NCBI GenBank assembly: GCA_030052745.1
Contig: JANBVO010000025.1
Span: forward strand, 124,001-188,000
Direction: 5' to 3'
DNA: 64,000 nucleotides
From: Pleurostoma richardsiae
Lineage: Eukaryota; Ascomycota; Sordariomycetes; Calosphaeriales; Pleurostomataceae
This document shows, piece after piece, positions 23,176 to 35,827 of this stretch. The stretch's first letter is position 1; each line of letters starts with the position of its first letter. A model generated the notes under the pieces. The model was not told the origin of the DNA and did not search any database. It saw only the letters and a program-made list of their open reading frames with translations. A program made the translations under genes and the position numbers.

Positions 23176-26100
23176 TCACGCCTTCTCCAGCTCGATCGTG
23201 AACCCTTCCGTCAGGGGCTTATTGACCTCGAAGCTGACAGCCCCGGTCTGCGCGTCCCTCTCCACCACGACGCCCTCCTCGCCCCTGACCTGGAGTCTGC
23301 CCCCGGGCACGTCCCTCTTGTTCTTGCAGCCGACAGTCCCGTAGCCCAGAATCGTCACCTTGGCGATCTTCACCCCGGTACCGTATCCGAAGTGGCCCGA
23401 CGCCTTGAGCGTGCCCCGCGCGTAGCTGAAGTCGACGAGCGTCGTGCCCGCCTGCTCCTCGCTAACGCCGTCGTCCAGGTACAGCTGGCCCTGCGCCTTG
23501 CCGTCCGCGCCCAGCGGGACCACCAGCTCAAAGTCCTGGTCGCGCAGCTCCGTCGTCGTCATGGCCGACTTGAGCCGCAGTGGCACGATCACGCCGCCCC
23601 GCAGGTACAACGGGATGTCTGTGAGACCCTGGTCGTCCAAGGTCACGTAGCTACCGGTTCCTTTGACCTGCACGCCCGTGTACCAGTCGTAGAAGACGTC
23701 CTGAGGGAGGTACACACTGACGCTGGTGGCGTTCTCCTCCGTGACGGGAGCGACAAGTAGTCCGGGCCCGTAGAAGTACTGCAGCTCGAGGCCGAAGGTT
23801 TCTGGGTCCTTGGGGTATGAGTAGAACATTGGGCTAACGAGAGGCGTGCCGTCAGTGCTCTGTTGATGCAGCGCCGTGTATATATAGTCAAGCAGGCGGT
23901 ATCGAATATCGATAACCTTCCGCGCCGCGGCGGCGACGGATTCCCAGCGGTAGAACTCCTGCGAGATGCTTGGCGGGTAGTTGTTGTGGTTGCGGTAGAA
24001 GGGGCTGAAGGCGCCGAGCATCGCCCACCGCGCGCACAGCTGCTCCGTCGTGTTGTCCGCGTAGCCGCAGACGTCCGAGCCCACCATTGGCACCTGGTAG
24101 ATGCTGGCGAAGGCGAGCATCATCCGGATGCTCCAGCGGTAGTGCGGCCAGTCGGAGACGTTGTCGCCCAGCCAGTGTCCTACGTTAGCACCAGCCCCCG
24201 CAAACGTTGACCGCGTGATGACCATTGGACGAAGCCCAGGACGCCGGGAAAGCATCGCTTCGCGCGACTGCGTGCTCATCATGGTGCCATATAGGTTATG
24301 CGTGTCGTACATGGCGAGCCCGTTCTGATGGATGACGTCCGTATTAACCGTGTGATTCGAGATGCCACCCTCCGCAGCGTTCCAAGAGTCCATATATGCG
24401 GCCTTGTTGTGAATTGCGTATTTGGGATACAGAAGGTCGCGTCCCGGCAAGCCCAGCTGCTGCCCGACAGTCTGCCGGGCCATAAGTACCAGGTCACCGA
24501 AGTTAAGAGTCTTTGCCAGTCCCTCAGGAGCGCGAGCCTCAAGGGCTGTGCTCTCCTCGAGGCTACGCTTGCATGTTCCCTCAGGCTGGAAGTCGCAGGG
24601 CCAGCCAGGAAGCTCACGAGGTGGGCTACGGACGGCTGGCGGGTTCGGAGGATAACCGATGGCAGCTTGAGCCGGATTGTCGCACGGGAAGTTGCATGGG
24701 AAATTCGATGGCTCGTTCACTAGTAACGATTTTAGATGGTTAGAGATGAGGTCGGGGAAGATATAGGACTTACTGTCGATCCAGAGGGCGTCAATGTCCA
24801 CACCAGACTCTGCATCGAAGAATACGGCAAACTCGTTGTCCCAGTACTTGGTAATGTTGGCAGAGAACCAATCAGGAAACGCCGTAATTCCGGGCCAGAC
24901 AACGCCTTCCCATATGCTTTGCCATTTGGTTAGCATCTCATTGTTGGTTGGTTGGTTGTTTTGGGTTGGGTTGGGTGTTTGGGAGTGTGTGTGTGGGGGG
25001 TTTCCTGATATTGTGCCTTACCTTCCGTTACTTCGTAGTAGGAAGATATTGTCCTCAACACCACGTTCAAATGGAGGGTACTGTTGATAGGCGACAGCAG
25101 GGTCCACCATGACGATATATTTCTGGTCGTTAGCATGGAGGTGGTCCACGAGCTCTTGCATCATGTTCAGGGGGAAGCGGTCAGGATCCAGAGAAAACAC
25201 CTGGCGATGTGTCAGCAGGCAGTCTCGTCAAACGCGTGGCAACAAGACGACTGGGATGGCTCACACGGCGGCGGTCCATGTAGTCGATATCTGTCCACAT
25301 GACCTCAAGCGGGATCTCCGCCTTGCTGTAGTTGTACACGGCCTCGGCGACATCAAAGGCATCCTGGTATCCATACCGGCAGTTATGGAAGCCGAAGCCC
25401 CAGTAGGGCATCATGGCTGGCAAGCCTACGATCTCGGCATACTGCTGCGATACCTCCACCGGAGTAGGACCAGCAACAAAGTACAAGTCGAAAATGCCTC
25501 CCAGGGTGTTGTACTCGAGGTACTGACCGGATTCGGCAGTCTTGTTGACCATGACGTCCATGCCGTTGGAGTTAAGGAGGAACACGCCGTGGGTGCCGGT
25601 GGTGCGGTGCTCGAAGTACACCGGATGGTTCCCGTATAGATTGGCTGAGTGCCAAGTTAGAAAAGGTGCCCATGTAACACACAAGCCGGGTTTCCATATT
25701 TACCTCCGTTCGGGGTGGCATAAGCATCCTGCGACCACAGCGTGCGGATGTAGTCGGTCGTGTTGAGCCGCAACGGGTCAGAGTGCTCTCCCATCCCGTA
25801 CAAATTCGGTGAATCGGGGAGTTTGGTTCGGAGGCGCAGGTACTGCGACTCGAAGACGAGGCTGGCAGCCGATGTGTCGAAGAGCACTTCTCCCGTCTTG
25901 GCGCGAGAGACGGTGAAGGAGAAGGGCTGGGCCTTATAGTCGAACTTCAAAGCCGCATCCTTGGCATGAACACCGGGAGCGCTGGGACGCGGGAAAACAG
26001 ACGCGGGCACCTGATAGACGCTGTTGCCCGAATCCTGAATCTTCACATGGAGGCGGTTGTCTGGGGGATCGAGACGTCAGTAACATTACCTCGAGTCGCT

Positions 26101-26365
26101 ACCTCTACAAAGCTCGATTCAACAGACCTGTCTCGTAAGTGACTTCGAGCGTGAGATCCGTCAGGTCGGTGCCATAGACGTTGCAAGCCGCGCCCGCAAG
26201 GGCGAGGTCAGCGGTTAGGCCAGTCGCAGTGGTCTTGACATTCGAGGCCTTGTAGCCGGGACACTTCTTCAGGGGCTCGTCGCTTGGGTAGTCTCTGCTG
26301 GTTAGGGCGGCGGCAGACGCAAGTCCGGCACACAGCCAGACTCGGATGAGAGACAGCTTTGCCAT
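23176..26365 (-). CDS. Secreted GH31 alpha-glucosidase
   Basis: Six exons on the minus strand: 26365-26128, 26060-25704, 25644-25265, 25200-25022, 24916-24774, 24719-23176; 946 aa. It starts with a signal peptide ([20 protein letters not shown]). GH31 landmarks in order are [50 protein letters not shown], the nucleophile block WIDMNEPSNF (Asp432) created by the fifth splice, the acid/base Asp in [10 protein letters not shown], and [11 protein letters not shown] beta-sandwich C-terminus follows. It hydrolyses terminal alpha-1,4 (and other alpha) glucosyl residues of maltose or starch fragments outside the cell. Intron 4 (105 nt) is the longest and low in complexity, with CAACC/CACAC stretches. 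An A/T-rich TATA-like CTTAAATAG lies about 95 bp upstream of the ATG. The first donor is a non-consensus GTCTGT. Confidence 0.96.
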
Positions 26366-28719
26366 GCTTGCTTCCTTACTGACAGTCACACTAGAGGAAC
26401 AATGGCACGAGCGTGTAGCACCGGAGTGCCCGAGGGGCGGACCTGGGACGAGATGTCGGCTATTTAAGTGGTATTGCCGCGTTCCTGGGGTTCCGCTCAT
26501 CCAGCTCCGATCTCCAACTCTGCTCGACAAGGCGATACAACCCGATCAGCATCGACATGACTGAGTAACGCGATCCTGCGCGCGACCTCTGCTCCACCTC
26601 CAGCACCATCACATCACATCCGAGGCTCCGGCCGCGCCCCGGAACCTGGAGGGACAGCATTTGTGGGGAAGCCAGCACGGGAAGAGTTAAGCTTACCTCC
26701 TTCGTTCAGCCCGGCGGCGAGCTATCCAGCGTAAAAGGGCCGTTTGCAAGGCGCCGTCCTACGTCGTGGATGCTTCCCCGCCAACTTCCCCGGCCCCAGG
26801 CCAGCAGTCAAACTCCGCCCATCTCCGCCCTGGCGCCGCACACATGACCGGGCTGGGCTCGTGAGGGGATGGTGGGTGGACCAGAGGGGCACAATGTCGG
26901 GGTAGGAAATCCGGAGACTCTGCAGCATCGTCCAATGTCGTCACAGGTACGGCGGTGGCTGGCGATCGACCCTTCTTGTTGCACGAGGCCTGGGGAGAAT
27001 TGGCGAATGGCCGGCGTTGGGACGGGCCGAATGCGGTAGTGGTTCCAGAGCAAAATAGCGCCGGTGGAGGTGGAGGACGAGGAGAAGCTTCCCCGCACCA
27101 GGCTAATGCCCCACAGTCTGGAGACGGGAGGGAAGGCCAAACAAACGGCTTTTCCGTGGCTTACCAGGTCGCTAGGTCGGTAGGTAGGTAGGTAGATAGG
27201 TCGGTACTGTATCTTGACTGTCCAGCAAGCCACAAAACGACTGCCGCTGGAGCAGAGACCAGGGCTCTCTCTGACAAGCCATAAGCTGGTCAAGGTGACA
27301 GACAGACAGAGCGCATGGAGAAGGTGGACGTTATTCGGCATACACGGTACGGCGCAGGTATGAACGAACGGAGAGTGGTCAGAGCCTAGTTAGTGGATCA
27401 GTCATAACACGAGGCGGTATAACACAATGCGACCTTTGGGTGCGGAGACAAGCAGACTCTGGAAGAGCTCGGTCGCAGTCACCAGGTTGGCGACGGAAAG
27501 CCCGCAGAAGGATCGCCAACCACGCAGGTGCAACAATGCCATGCTGCCTTTGGGCTAGACTCGGCGAATTATGTACCTACTAAAATGGCACCTCGCATAT
27601 TGTATGCCCAGAGCCGTAAACCGGTGCCCCTGACACGACCCCAACAACCTCATTTACTGCTCATGTTGGCCGAGCCTTCGCTGCGCTTGCTTTGACTTAT
27701 CTCGATCGGATCGTATGATGACATCCGGAACCCTGAGCGGAGCCTCTTCTAGGGCCTGTCCAATGCGGCGTTAAATCAGATAGACTTTGCCTCCAGCTAA
27801 TGGTCCAAGCAGGATCCAAACTCGCCTCATGCTACCATGGACAGGCACACCAACTAGCTGAACCGCCTCCTTGTTGTTGCGGCGCCGTACCGTAGCCTAT
27901 TGCTGCTCCCTCCACGACCGAGATCGCTTAGCTCTCCGTCCGGTACTGCTATAACCGGTGCTGAGGAGAACCTGCCCCGCCGCCACATTGACGTACCTTG
28001 AATGCGACCCGGAACATCTCGTTGGCCACGCCGCAACGGTTCTTGGCCCGCTGGACTCTCGAGGCCGATTCTCACAGCTCATTGACTCCTTGTCATCGCA
28101 GGCGGGCCGTTTGGTATAAAGAGACAATGGCTCGGCATGTTCCTCGGCGATGGCTAAAGCAAAAGAGTGCCAAGATACCTGGACATACACAACTCTCAGT
28201 CTCGGCTGGAACCCAGGCGGGTTGCAGCTGCTAATTCCGGCCCGAATACGGAGTGATACAGATCACTACAACATAATATCCATGACTGCAGGGTAGAAGA
28301 ACACGGGGACGCAATGATGATGGTCGGAGTGGCCACTGTAAGACACGTTAAATGTCCTTGAATATTGATTGATATCTCTGCGCCTAAGCCTCGGCGATAC
28401 TGAACGCAGAAAACCCTCCGATGCATGGCTATGCTGATGACACTACAGGGGGAAAACAGCAAAGACACGCCGCCCTTGTTCTCAAACAACAAACACTGAT
28501 ATGATAAAACGCGAGTCGCCATGCTATCTTAATCACAAAGGGAAACATCAAGCATGTTCCAGGGCAAAGACATCCACACCATCAGTCATATAATGCAGGA
28601 CTCATCGTCAACCACGACGGGAGAGACGAGGGAAAAATCGATGGCTTGAAGAAGGGGGAAAGAAAAACATGAGAACCCTGAGCAACGTGGGTCAGGCAAA
28701 ACTCTTCAGCACAATATAA
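26366..28719. other. Alpha-glucosidase promoter and intergenic region
   Basis: About 2.35 kb between two minus-strand genes with no supported gene. The right end of 26.4-27.3 kb should contain the GH31 promoter. A GGTA/GATA simple repeat lies at 27171-27206. Confidence 0.45.
27171..27206. repeat. GGTA-rich tetranucleotide microsatellite
   Basis: Imperfect run of TAGG/TCGG units within the presumed alpha-glucosidase upstream region. Confidence 0.75.
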
Positions 28720-31372
28720 TCACTCATCCGTATCCATCTTGTCATCGACCTGCGTAGTAGTCGCAACGACAATCGAATTCGGGTCGTTCTCTTCGTCCTG
28801 CTTCCCGGAGTCCGAGATGAAGGACGAGTTCAGGTTCGTGTCCCGTTCCGCACTGGCTCCGTTACTGCCATTCTGCGGGCAGAGCTTGTACTCCCCGTCA
28901 TCTTTCCGCTCGATGATACCCTCATCTAAGGCCCATTTCGCGAGGAGGCGGTCGACCCCAAGTCGGGCGCCTTCACCCTTCTCCATATGCCGGCCGACGT
29001 GCTCTGTCCACTCATCCCAAGACGTTGGCCCCTCAAATATGTACTGGCAATCGGGCTTCGGGCAGGCAGCCCGCTGAGGAGGGGACCTCCTGGTCACGAT
29101 GCACGACTGCTGCATCTCTTTGACGTGCGTCTCCCACTCCACCTGAAGTTTGCTGTCGCTCTTGGTGATGGCCTTCTTGATCTGGAACGGGGCATGCATT
29201 CGACGAAGGTGCTGAGTGAAGAGATCCTTTCTGTTGAACTCGTTCCCTTTGCCCTCGGCGGTGCTCTGGGGACATGATGAACACCGGTAATATTGCAGGC
29301 ACAGATGTTGAGATGCAATATGTCTCTTCCATTCGTTCTTCGAGCCGAAGGTGCTCGTGCACCCTGCAAATGAGAAGGCACAGGGGAAAGGTCGAGTGTG
29401 AGCCGCGGCAATATGTTTCCTCAACGACGACGAATCCTTGAAAGGGGAATGGCTGCACATATTGCAACGCGTCTCCTGTTTCGGCGTCGCCTTCTGCAGC
29501 GACCGCCGGGCAGGCTTCGGCTTCGTTGTTGGCGTACCGAAATCTATAGTCTGATGGCTCTCGTCAGGTGCTAAGTCGTTCACATCGTCAACATTCTCTT
29601 CAAGCCTGTCATCCGGGCCGCCGATGCCATGTCCGTCCGCCGCCCGCGCGGCCTCGTCGCTCAAGTGCCGCAGGTGGCTCAGTGCCTTTAGCTGCTCTGC
29701 AGCCTCCTGCATCTCGGCCGAATCTTCTACCTCGTCTTTCGGTACGACAGTCGTTCTGTTCAGGACCGAAGAATCAGGAGCCGAGTTGGGAAGGGGATTG
29801 CGCGGTGCAACCTCCGGGCGCACAGGAATCTCAGGGTGAACTGCAACATGTGGCACGGGATCGATTCTTCGCTTGAGGGGACTACTCGCGGCGGCCTCTC
29901 GAGCCTCTAGAAGAATGCGACCGTCCTCAACGTCCTTTGATGTGGCACTGCTGATAGGGGTGGAGCCTACAAGGCGTTTGTAGAGGTCGATCATGTTGTG
30001 AGAGTTGATATAGCCCAAGAAGCAGCACACCTTATCATGCTGCACGACATTCCATATGGACATCGGCATGGAGATCAGCAGCATGGTTGGTGGACCGAGG
30101 AACATGCCCTCCATTGCTATTTTCGAGGCAATGGGTGGTGTGTTTTGAAGCCAGTGAGTGAAAAATGACATATCCGGGCTGGCATCACCGACGAATGTAG
30201 TGCAGACAAGCACGCGTGCCTCGTCGAACGTTAGATCTACAACTGGCCCTGGCCCCAACAAGGAGTCCTGCTTCGCTGATTTCGAATTGTGGCCGTCGAC
30301 GTCGGCGGCCGGCTGCGGGGACTGGGTTGGGGCGACATTGTGTGGCATTGGCGCAAGACTCAGGTTCTGTCCCTTGAAAGGAGTGAGAGTGAAGAATATC
30401 GGCATCTTGTCTGGCGGCGGCGGCGCTTTACTTGCGCCATTTGTGAGTTTGGCATGGAGCTCCTGCTGCCTTTGAGCCACGATCTCTTCGTATAGTCTCT
30501 GCACGCTAAACCGGCTAGGACTGAGCTTCGTTAAAGAATCTGCAAGACTTGCTGTAAAAGACCGGAGGAGCGATTCCTGTCCTTTCTGCTCGGGGCTGTA
30601 AGCTGCAATGGCTTGCTTGACACCATGGCTGCCAGCCATGGGAGTGTCGCGCACGGCGCACGTATCGAGAAGAAGCAGAATGTCAGACTGGGCATCCTCA
30701 AACAGACAGCGGACACCGTCCCACTTGAGCTTCGAAGCGTCCTCCCGGGCATTACTGCAAGGCGACAGTCAGAGAGACGCCGGTCTCAGGCACCTTGAGC
30801 GGCTTTGTTTACTCACCACGCCCAGTATAGCTGATTGTCGGCTCCGACATATCCGTAGCCGGCATAGTATATGATCAGAAGATGGTCGGGGCGCGCATGT
30901 TCAAGAAAGGACGCCATCTGGACGCCAAGCTTGATGCTGGGGTTGGGCACGGTGGGAATGGACCAGGTGTCGGTGTGGTAGTTGTATCTCTCGCGGAACA
31001 CCTTCTCAAGCGTAGCCAGATCTTGCTCGACTGATGTATCCTCCTCCCACCTCAACAACAAGACAGAAACACTGGTGTAGGGGGACTTTTGAGTCTGGTG
31101 ATAGATGAGCATGGCTGCATCCTGGAGATGCCGCGCGAAGGACTCAAAGTCATGGCGCTCAGCGACGGGGGCGGGTTCTTGGACGGGATAGTGCTGGGTG
31201 GGAGGAGCCTGCTGCGCGTTCAATGGGTTAGCGAGTGAGCTCGGGGGCAGATGAAAGCCAGAAGAAGCGCGGCGCGAGAGATACTCACCTGGTCGGGGGG
31301 GAACTGCTGAACTGGCGGAGGAGGGTCGGGGACCTTGGGGGCCAATCGGCGCCGCTTGCTGGGCGGATCCAT
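28720..31372 (-). CDS. Caspase-like (C14) domain fused to C2H2 zinc fingers; predicted inactive
   Basis: Three exons on the minus strand: 31372-31289, 31211-30817, 30754-28720; 837 aa. The N-terminus has a basic patch (KRRRLAPK, possible nuclear signal) and a Pro/Gln stretch. Residues about 52-330 have a caspase/metacaspase fold pattern: SVSVLLLRWEED, a strand ending in IIYYAGYGY (Tyr147 where active enzymes have His in YYxGHG), then DILLLLDTCAV (Cys192 in the usual catalytic position). A linker with Glu/Asp-rich segments leads to Cys/His fingers from about residue 490 (CNMCSHSPFKDSSSLRKHI, PCAFSFAGCTSTFGSKNEWKRHI, then CSSCP...H and CPKPDC...H types). Seen: both domains and the His-to-Tyr change. 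Inferred: a non-proteolytic scaffold or DNA/RNA-binding regulator. I do not know a characterised relative. Confidence 0.85.
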
Positions 31373-34325
31373 TCCGGAACCGAATTGGCGGGATATAGGG
31401 CGCTTTGGACGAAAATAAGAAGAAGGGAATCAAGAGAAGCGAAATAAGGGCTGGGAGAGGGGTTTGCAGCAATGCGCGATGCAGCAGTGGCGGGTGGAGG
31501 CGGTCGAGGAGGAGGGTAAGGCTGCGTCGGCCGTGCCCGAGGTGGGAAGAGAGGAGAGAGGGCTGTGAGATAGCCTGAGCCTTGTGGGACGGGGCCCGGC
31601 TGCTTTTCCCTTCTCCCTCTGCCCTGCTGGAGGCCCTGGCGGAGGCGGGGCTCTCTCGGTGGCAGACGGGGCGCACAGAGCCGAGAGGGCTTTGCTGCGC
31701 GACGTGATGCTGCCTGACACCTCGGGCTCCAGTGTTAGCGGCTACCTGGCCCCGCCATGCCGATTCTGCAGCGTAAGGCTGAATAGGCCGCCTCGAAGGC
31801 TGTGAGGACAATGGCACCGGAGGTACCAGCGAGGTACCACGCAAACATGACCAGGTGGGGCAGGAGTGCGCCTCGTCAGAATCTACTGGCTGTGGCCCGC
31901 CAGCCGCCACAGGAAACCGCTCCCTGGTAGTGCTGCCTCGGCTGTCCAATCAGCCGCGGGCGCCTTCATTCACTCATGTCGTCGCTGCTGGCGGCATTTT
32001 CTGGCCCCAAACAGCCGCCCTTCCCCTACTACCTTGCCCGCCCACGATGATGCATCTAGAGATGGCGAAGAGGACTCTCGCGCTGCCTCCCCTCCAATCA
32101 TCTTGTCTCTGCTGCCATGTCCGGCAACCGCACGCACCACTGCTGTCTGGCCACGCTGGCAATCAATGGCCGCTCGGCGCCAGTCCGTGAAGGCACGGAT
32201 TAGTTAGTTGCTTTGGTGTCATTCGCGGTTGTTCCTTCTGTTGGTGCCCAGCCTGTCTTGTCTTGTCGTCGCTGCCGCACCTTCCCCTCCTCTACCCTCC
32301 TTTTCGCCATTGGACTCTTGCCTTTCCTGTCCACCGGTTCTCTGCCCGTTGCACTTGTGCTGCGCCCTCTGCACCTTCCATTTTGCATCTGCAGGCCGAC
32401 CCCTCATCTGCGCCTTCCTTTCCGTCTTGTCTCCGTTCTTGCCGTTCCAGTCGGTAATAGTTGGTCGTCCCTTCCTCCACGTACCACCACTACCTCCTCC
32501 TCTACTATCCGGATATGCCTAGGTACCCTTTTGTGCCTCGTTCCTCCCCCTCGTTCTTCTTTGCTCTTTCTTTGCCTAGAATCCTCGCTCTAATTAGGTA
32601 AGTGACGGTGACGGAGACGACAAGGAAGGATCCACTCAATGTCTGTAGATACAGTTCCCAAGGTCGTCTGGTAATTTGCGTGTGGGGAAGAACCGCAGAT
32701 GCAACACCACGCTTCCTGTTCCTGCTCGTCGGAATCGCACCATGCAGCAGATAACAACACCATGCGCTCTTCCGCATCCCGACCTGCCTAGGTACCACAT
32801 ATGCCGCACTAGACAACTGAGAGGTGCATTTAGCCCGGCGCCAGCAAAGCATGCGGCATACCTTGAACCTCCGCATGAAGCATGCATTGATTCGTTGCTT
32901 GTCTAGCGCTCTGCTCCATTCTTTCTTGGAAAAGGAGCCATTCTTGATTTCTATGCTCTGCACCGCGCGATTGGCGGTCGAATTACACGCAACACCATAC
33001 CGGGGCACCCACACCATCTCCTTCCTATCAGACCATGTTATCGGGTTGATCGAATGCTCCTTCGGCCGAACTTGACGACAGCTTGCAACTGCAAGGGTAG
33101 CTCCAGTTTCAAGACACTTTCTGCCCTGAAATAAGGCTCACCTTACGCATCTCACACCCGCCCTTCATCTTCGGTCCTCCGTCTATCTAAGACAGCACAT
33201 AATCTTGCCAGTCCGGCTTCACTTGAGATTGACTTTAATAATCTGAGTTATCGAAGTGAATATCTCGTACACATGCTTAAGTGAAAAATGTATGTCGCGC
33301 GCGTCGTATTTGCTGCCCGAATGCCGACAGCTGCAAGAACCTAACAGCCGAGTCTACCTAATATGTCATATGAGGTTGGGCACTTCGTTGCCTTGACAGT
33401 GATCGCCATTGGAGAACGGCCAATGCAGGATCATTGGGCCCTTCAAGTTCTAATATGCATGATGCTAGTTCTCACTTCTAACTTCACTTTGGTTGACAAT
33501 CCGGTCCCACAGCTAGCAACTATTGCACAATCGTCAATTCGACATTGGCTAATATGCAGCTGGATATGTCAACAATTATAATGTCAGGTCCGAAACCGTG
33601 AGTTACGCTACACGGTTCTGTGCGGTCTGATCTGATCACTGCTACGCATATTCTACACCATAACATTTAAGCTCTGAACCGGAAAAATTGACATTGGGAG
33701 TTACCGAAGCTCATACGGTTGACCTTGTAAGGACAGCCAACATAGCAACCCTTCCGGTACATGGGAATCGTCATCCTACTGATTTCGGGAAGCCAGGTTA
33801 ATCATTAGCCGCTCCCGGGAATCATACAACCAGTGGCTTTTGTCGAACAGATGCATGATCTAAGCCTATGTAAATAGCTTTTCCTCGTAGGTGAAGTGAG
33901 AAGTGCTAAACTGTTGTAGGAGAGAGCTACCGCGTTCCGCCACAGAACATTTCAGAACTTCACCGTTAGTACTTCTCATTAGCCGTCAGTCCATGCGAGT
34001 AAAAAGGAGCCTGCTGCGGGGTGCCGGAATCTGCAGGAGAAGTTCATTGTTTCCCTTGGATCATATGTGGTCAATTGACTGAATGGATATCGTAACGACT
34101 GTACTTGCGAAGCAAAACACGCTAAAATCGCTATGAGAGTTGCACTTAGAACGCTAGATTTCGATACTTCATCAAAACTTTTGCCCCTATGTCCACCGTA
34201 GAGTCCTGCTACCAAAACATGTTACTGGGGCCTCTGTGACAAAAGCTATCACGGTTTCTGGCCCCAAACACATATGCTAGTCTCGTTAGCACTGACGGGG
34301 ACATGGAGGGGCTGTGATGGAGTCC
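31373..34325. other. Long intergenic region, pyrimidine-rich then AT-rich
   Basis: About 3 kb without a supported gene. 32.2-32.6 kb is strongly C/T-rich on the plus strand and gives several overlapping low-complexity frames. 33.1-34.3 kb is AT-richer and frame-poor. The left end must carry the promoter of the caspase/zinc-finger gene. Confidence 0.45.
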
Positions 34326-35827
34326 TTACAAGGGAATGTATGCGTGAATACTTGTGTCTCGTATATCGGCCTTCGCCATGGCTAGTAGTTCCTCAACTTT
34401 CTCGGGAGACCATCCCATGGAGGTGGTCATAACGGGCATAGTGATGCCGTGCAGGATCTCTAGGAGGTTGGTCATCTGCATGGCGCCGATGATCTTCTGC
34501 TCCGTGCCTTTGGCCCAGTGGTTCATCGGCACCGGGATTTTCTTCTGTGTCACGTTGACGAACCCGGCTTCGGCCATCATGTCCTTGACGCGAGTCGGCA
34601 TCAACAGGTCGTGTCCTGAAGCCTTCACGGCTGTCCCCTCGCACACTGCTTTAGAGTCTTCAAGGAATCATATTTAGGCTGGGAACACTTACCGTCTACG
34701 ACAAGCTTGTTCCATGCCTGCAGATTCGTACCCTTCAGGGTGTCGTCAACGGCATGAAACCACATCACACCTTCCATTACCTCGAACCAGCCCCCAGGGT
34801 TGAGGTTGTCGTAGGCATTCCTCAGCATCTTTGGAACATCCTTGAGAAAGGGCGTTATGTAACGCCCATGGATGTAGTCGAACTTGTCTGTCCAGGCCCA
34901 CTCGTCCTCAATGTCGTCGATCTCGAAGCAGCAGTTTGGCGGCACATACGCCGGCTGTATCGGGCTAAGGTCGGTGCCTGTGACGACTGCGGCTTCGTTC
35001 TGCTCCGCTCGAGAGACGTTAGAGTGGTTGCCGGTTGGCGTAAAATGCAACGCGGATCTTGGGAAGCATATATACCGAAGTCTATTGCCCATATGCCTGT
35101 ACCGGTTCCCATATCTAAGACTCTGTGTGGTCCTTGGACGGGTGCGAGATAGAGTCTCCCGTTGAGTACTCTTGTGGCCAGGACGTGTTGAAAGTCTGCC
35201 GGGACAGGATTATTAGATCGCTAGTCACCGAAGGCTCGATGGCAATTATTCTTACTTAACCTGTTTTGCTCTTGCTACAATCGCGATTAGTTCCCAATTC
35301 TCCAGGCAATAGGCCGGCCACGATTGACACTCACTTCATCATTTGGCATATAATATTCTGTCTGTTGTGTCAGCAGTGGTATGTATGCAGCGGTGCCCTA
35401 GGGACACTTAGTTTCGCTTACGGCCTTCTTTGTACTTGTGGAAGGTCCTTCCGAATTTCTCGACGAATTTGTACACGGACGAGTCTACCGACATGCTGGA
35501 CGACCTGGAGCATCGGACGTCAGCCTAATGACTGCCAGTCATAGCTGGCCTTGTCCAACACTTACGCGCGGTCCATGTCGCCCAGAGAAGAGTCAACATC
35601 GCTGAATTCAGCGTCAGGATCGACCTGTAGTTCATCTTTAGCCCCTCTTCCTAGAGGAAAGTAATCTTTTGGCGGCTTACCGCCAGCCCGAAGGAAAACT
35701 CGCTCGTAGCATTCGCCGAAGTTGTGCTTGCGTTATCTGGGGCCAGATGGTCCACAGTCGCTTCTCCATCCTCTGTTGCAACAGACGGATATGGTTCCGG
35801 ATCGTCGCCGGGGATTAGCTCAGACAT
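34326..35827 (-). CDS. LaeA-like SAM-dependent methyltransferase
   Basis: Eight exons on the minus strand: 35827-35681, 35624-35566, 35504-35422, 35357-35335, 35274-35256, 35195-35076, 35007-34693, 34648-34326; 362 aa. Splicing restores GRTFHKYKEG, YYMPNDEQEQNRLNFQH, VLDMGTGTGIWAIDFA (SAM motif I, residues 136-151), TGTDLSPIQPAYVPPNC and FEIDDIEDEW, then NLNPGGWFEVME. These are hallmarks of the fungal LaeA-like/TAM family, which often influences secondary metabolism. Exons 4 and 5 are only 23 and 19 nt. The last acceptor is tandem (AAAGCAG), so one residue may be alternatively included. A Ser/Thr-rich N-terminus precedes the fold. It is divergent from an MFS transporter. The methyl acceptor is unknown. 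Confidence 0.9.

Noticed and set aside
32208-32593. Leu/Pro/Ser-rich plus-strand frames of 104-126 codons
   Set aside because: Result of a C/T-rich tract that is open in several frames; more likely untranslated or promoter DNA.
32505-33017. 170-codon minus-strand frame in the 31-34 kb spacer
   Set aside because: No family features, no splice-supported extension, and it overlaps the C/T-rich tract.
33100-34300. AT-rich stretch considered as a mutated repeat
   Set aside because: No terminal repeats or coding relics are visible, and a dinucleotide bias test cannot be done by eye.
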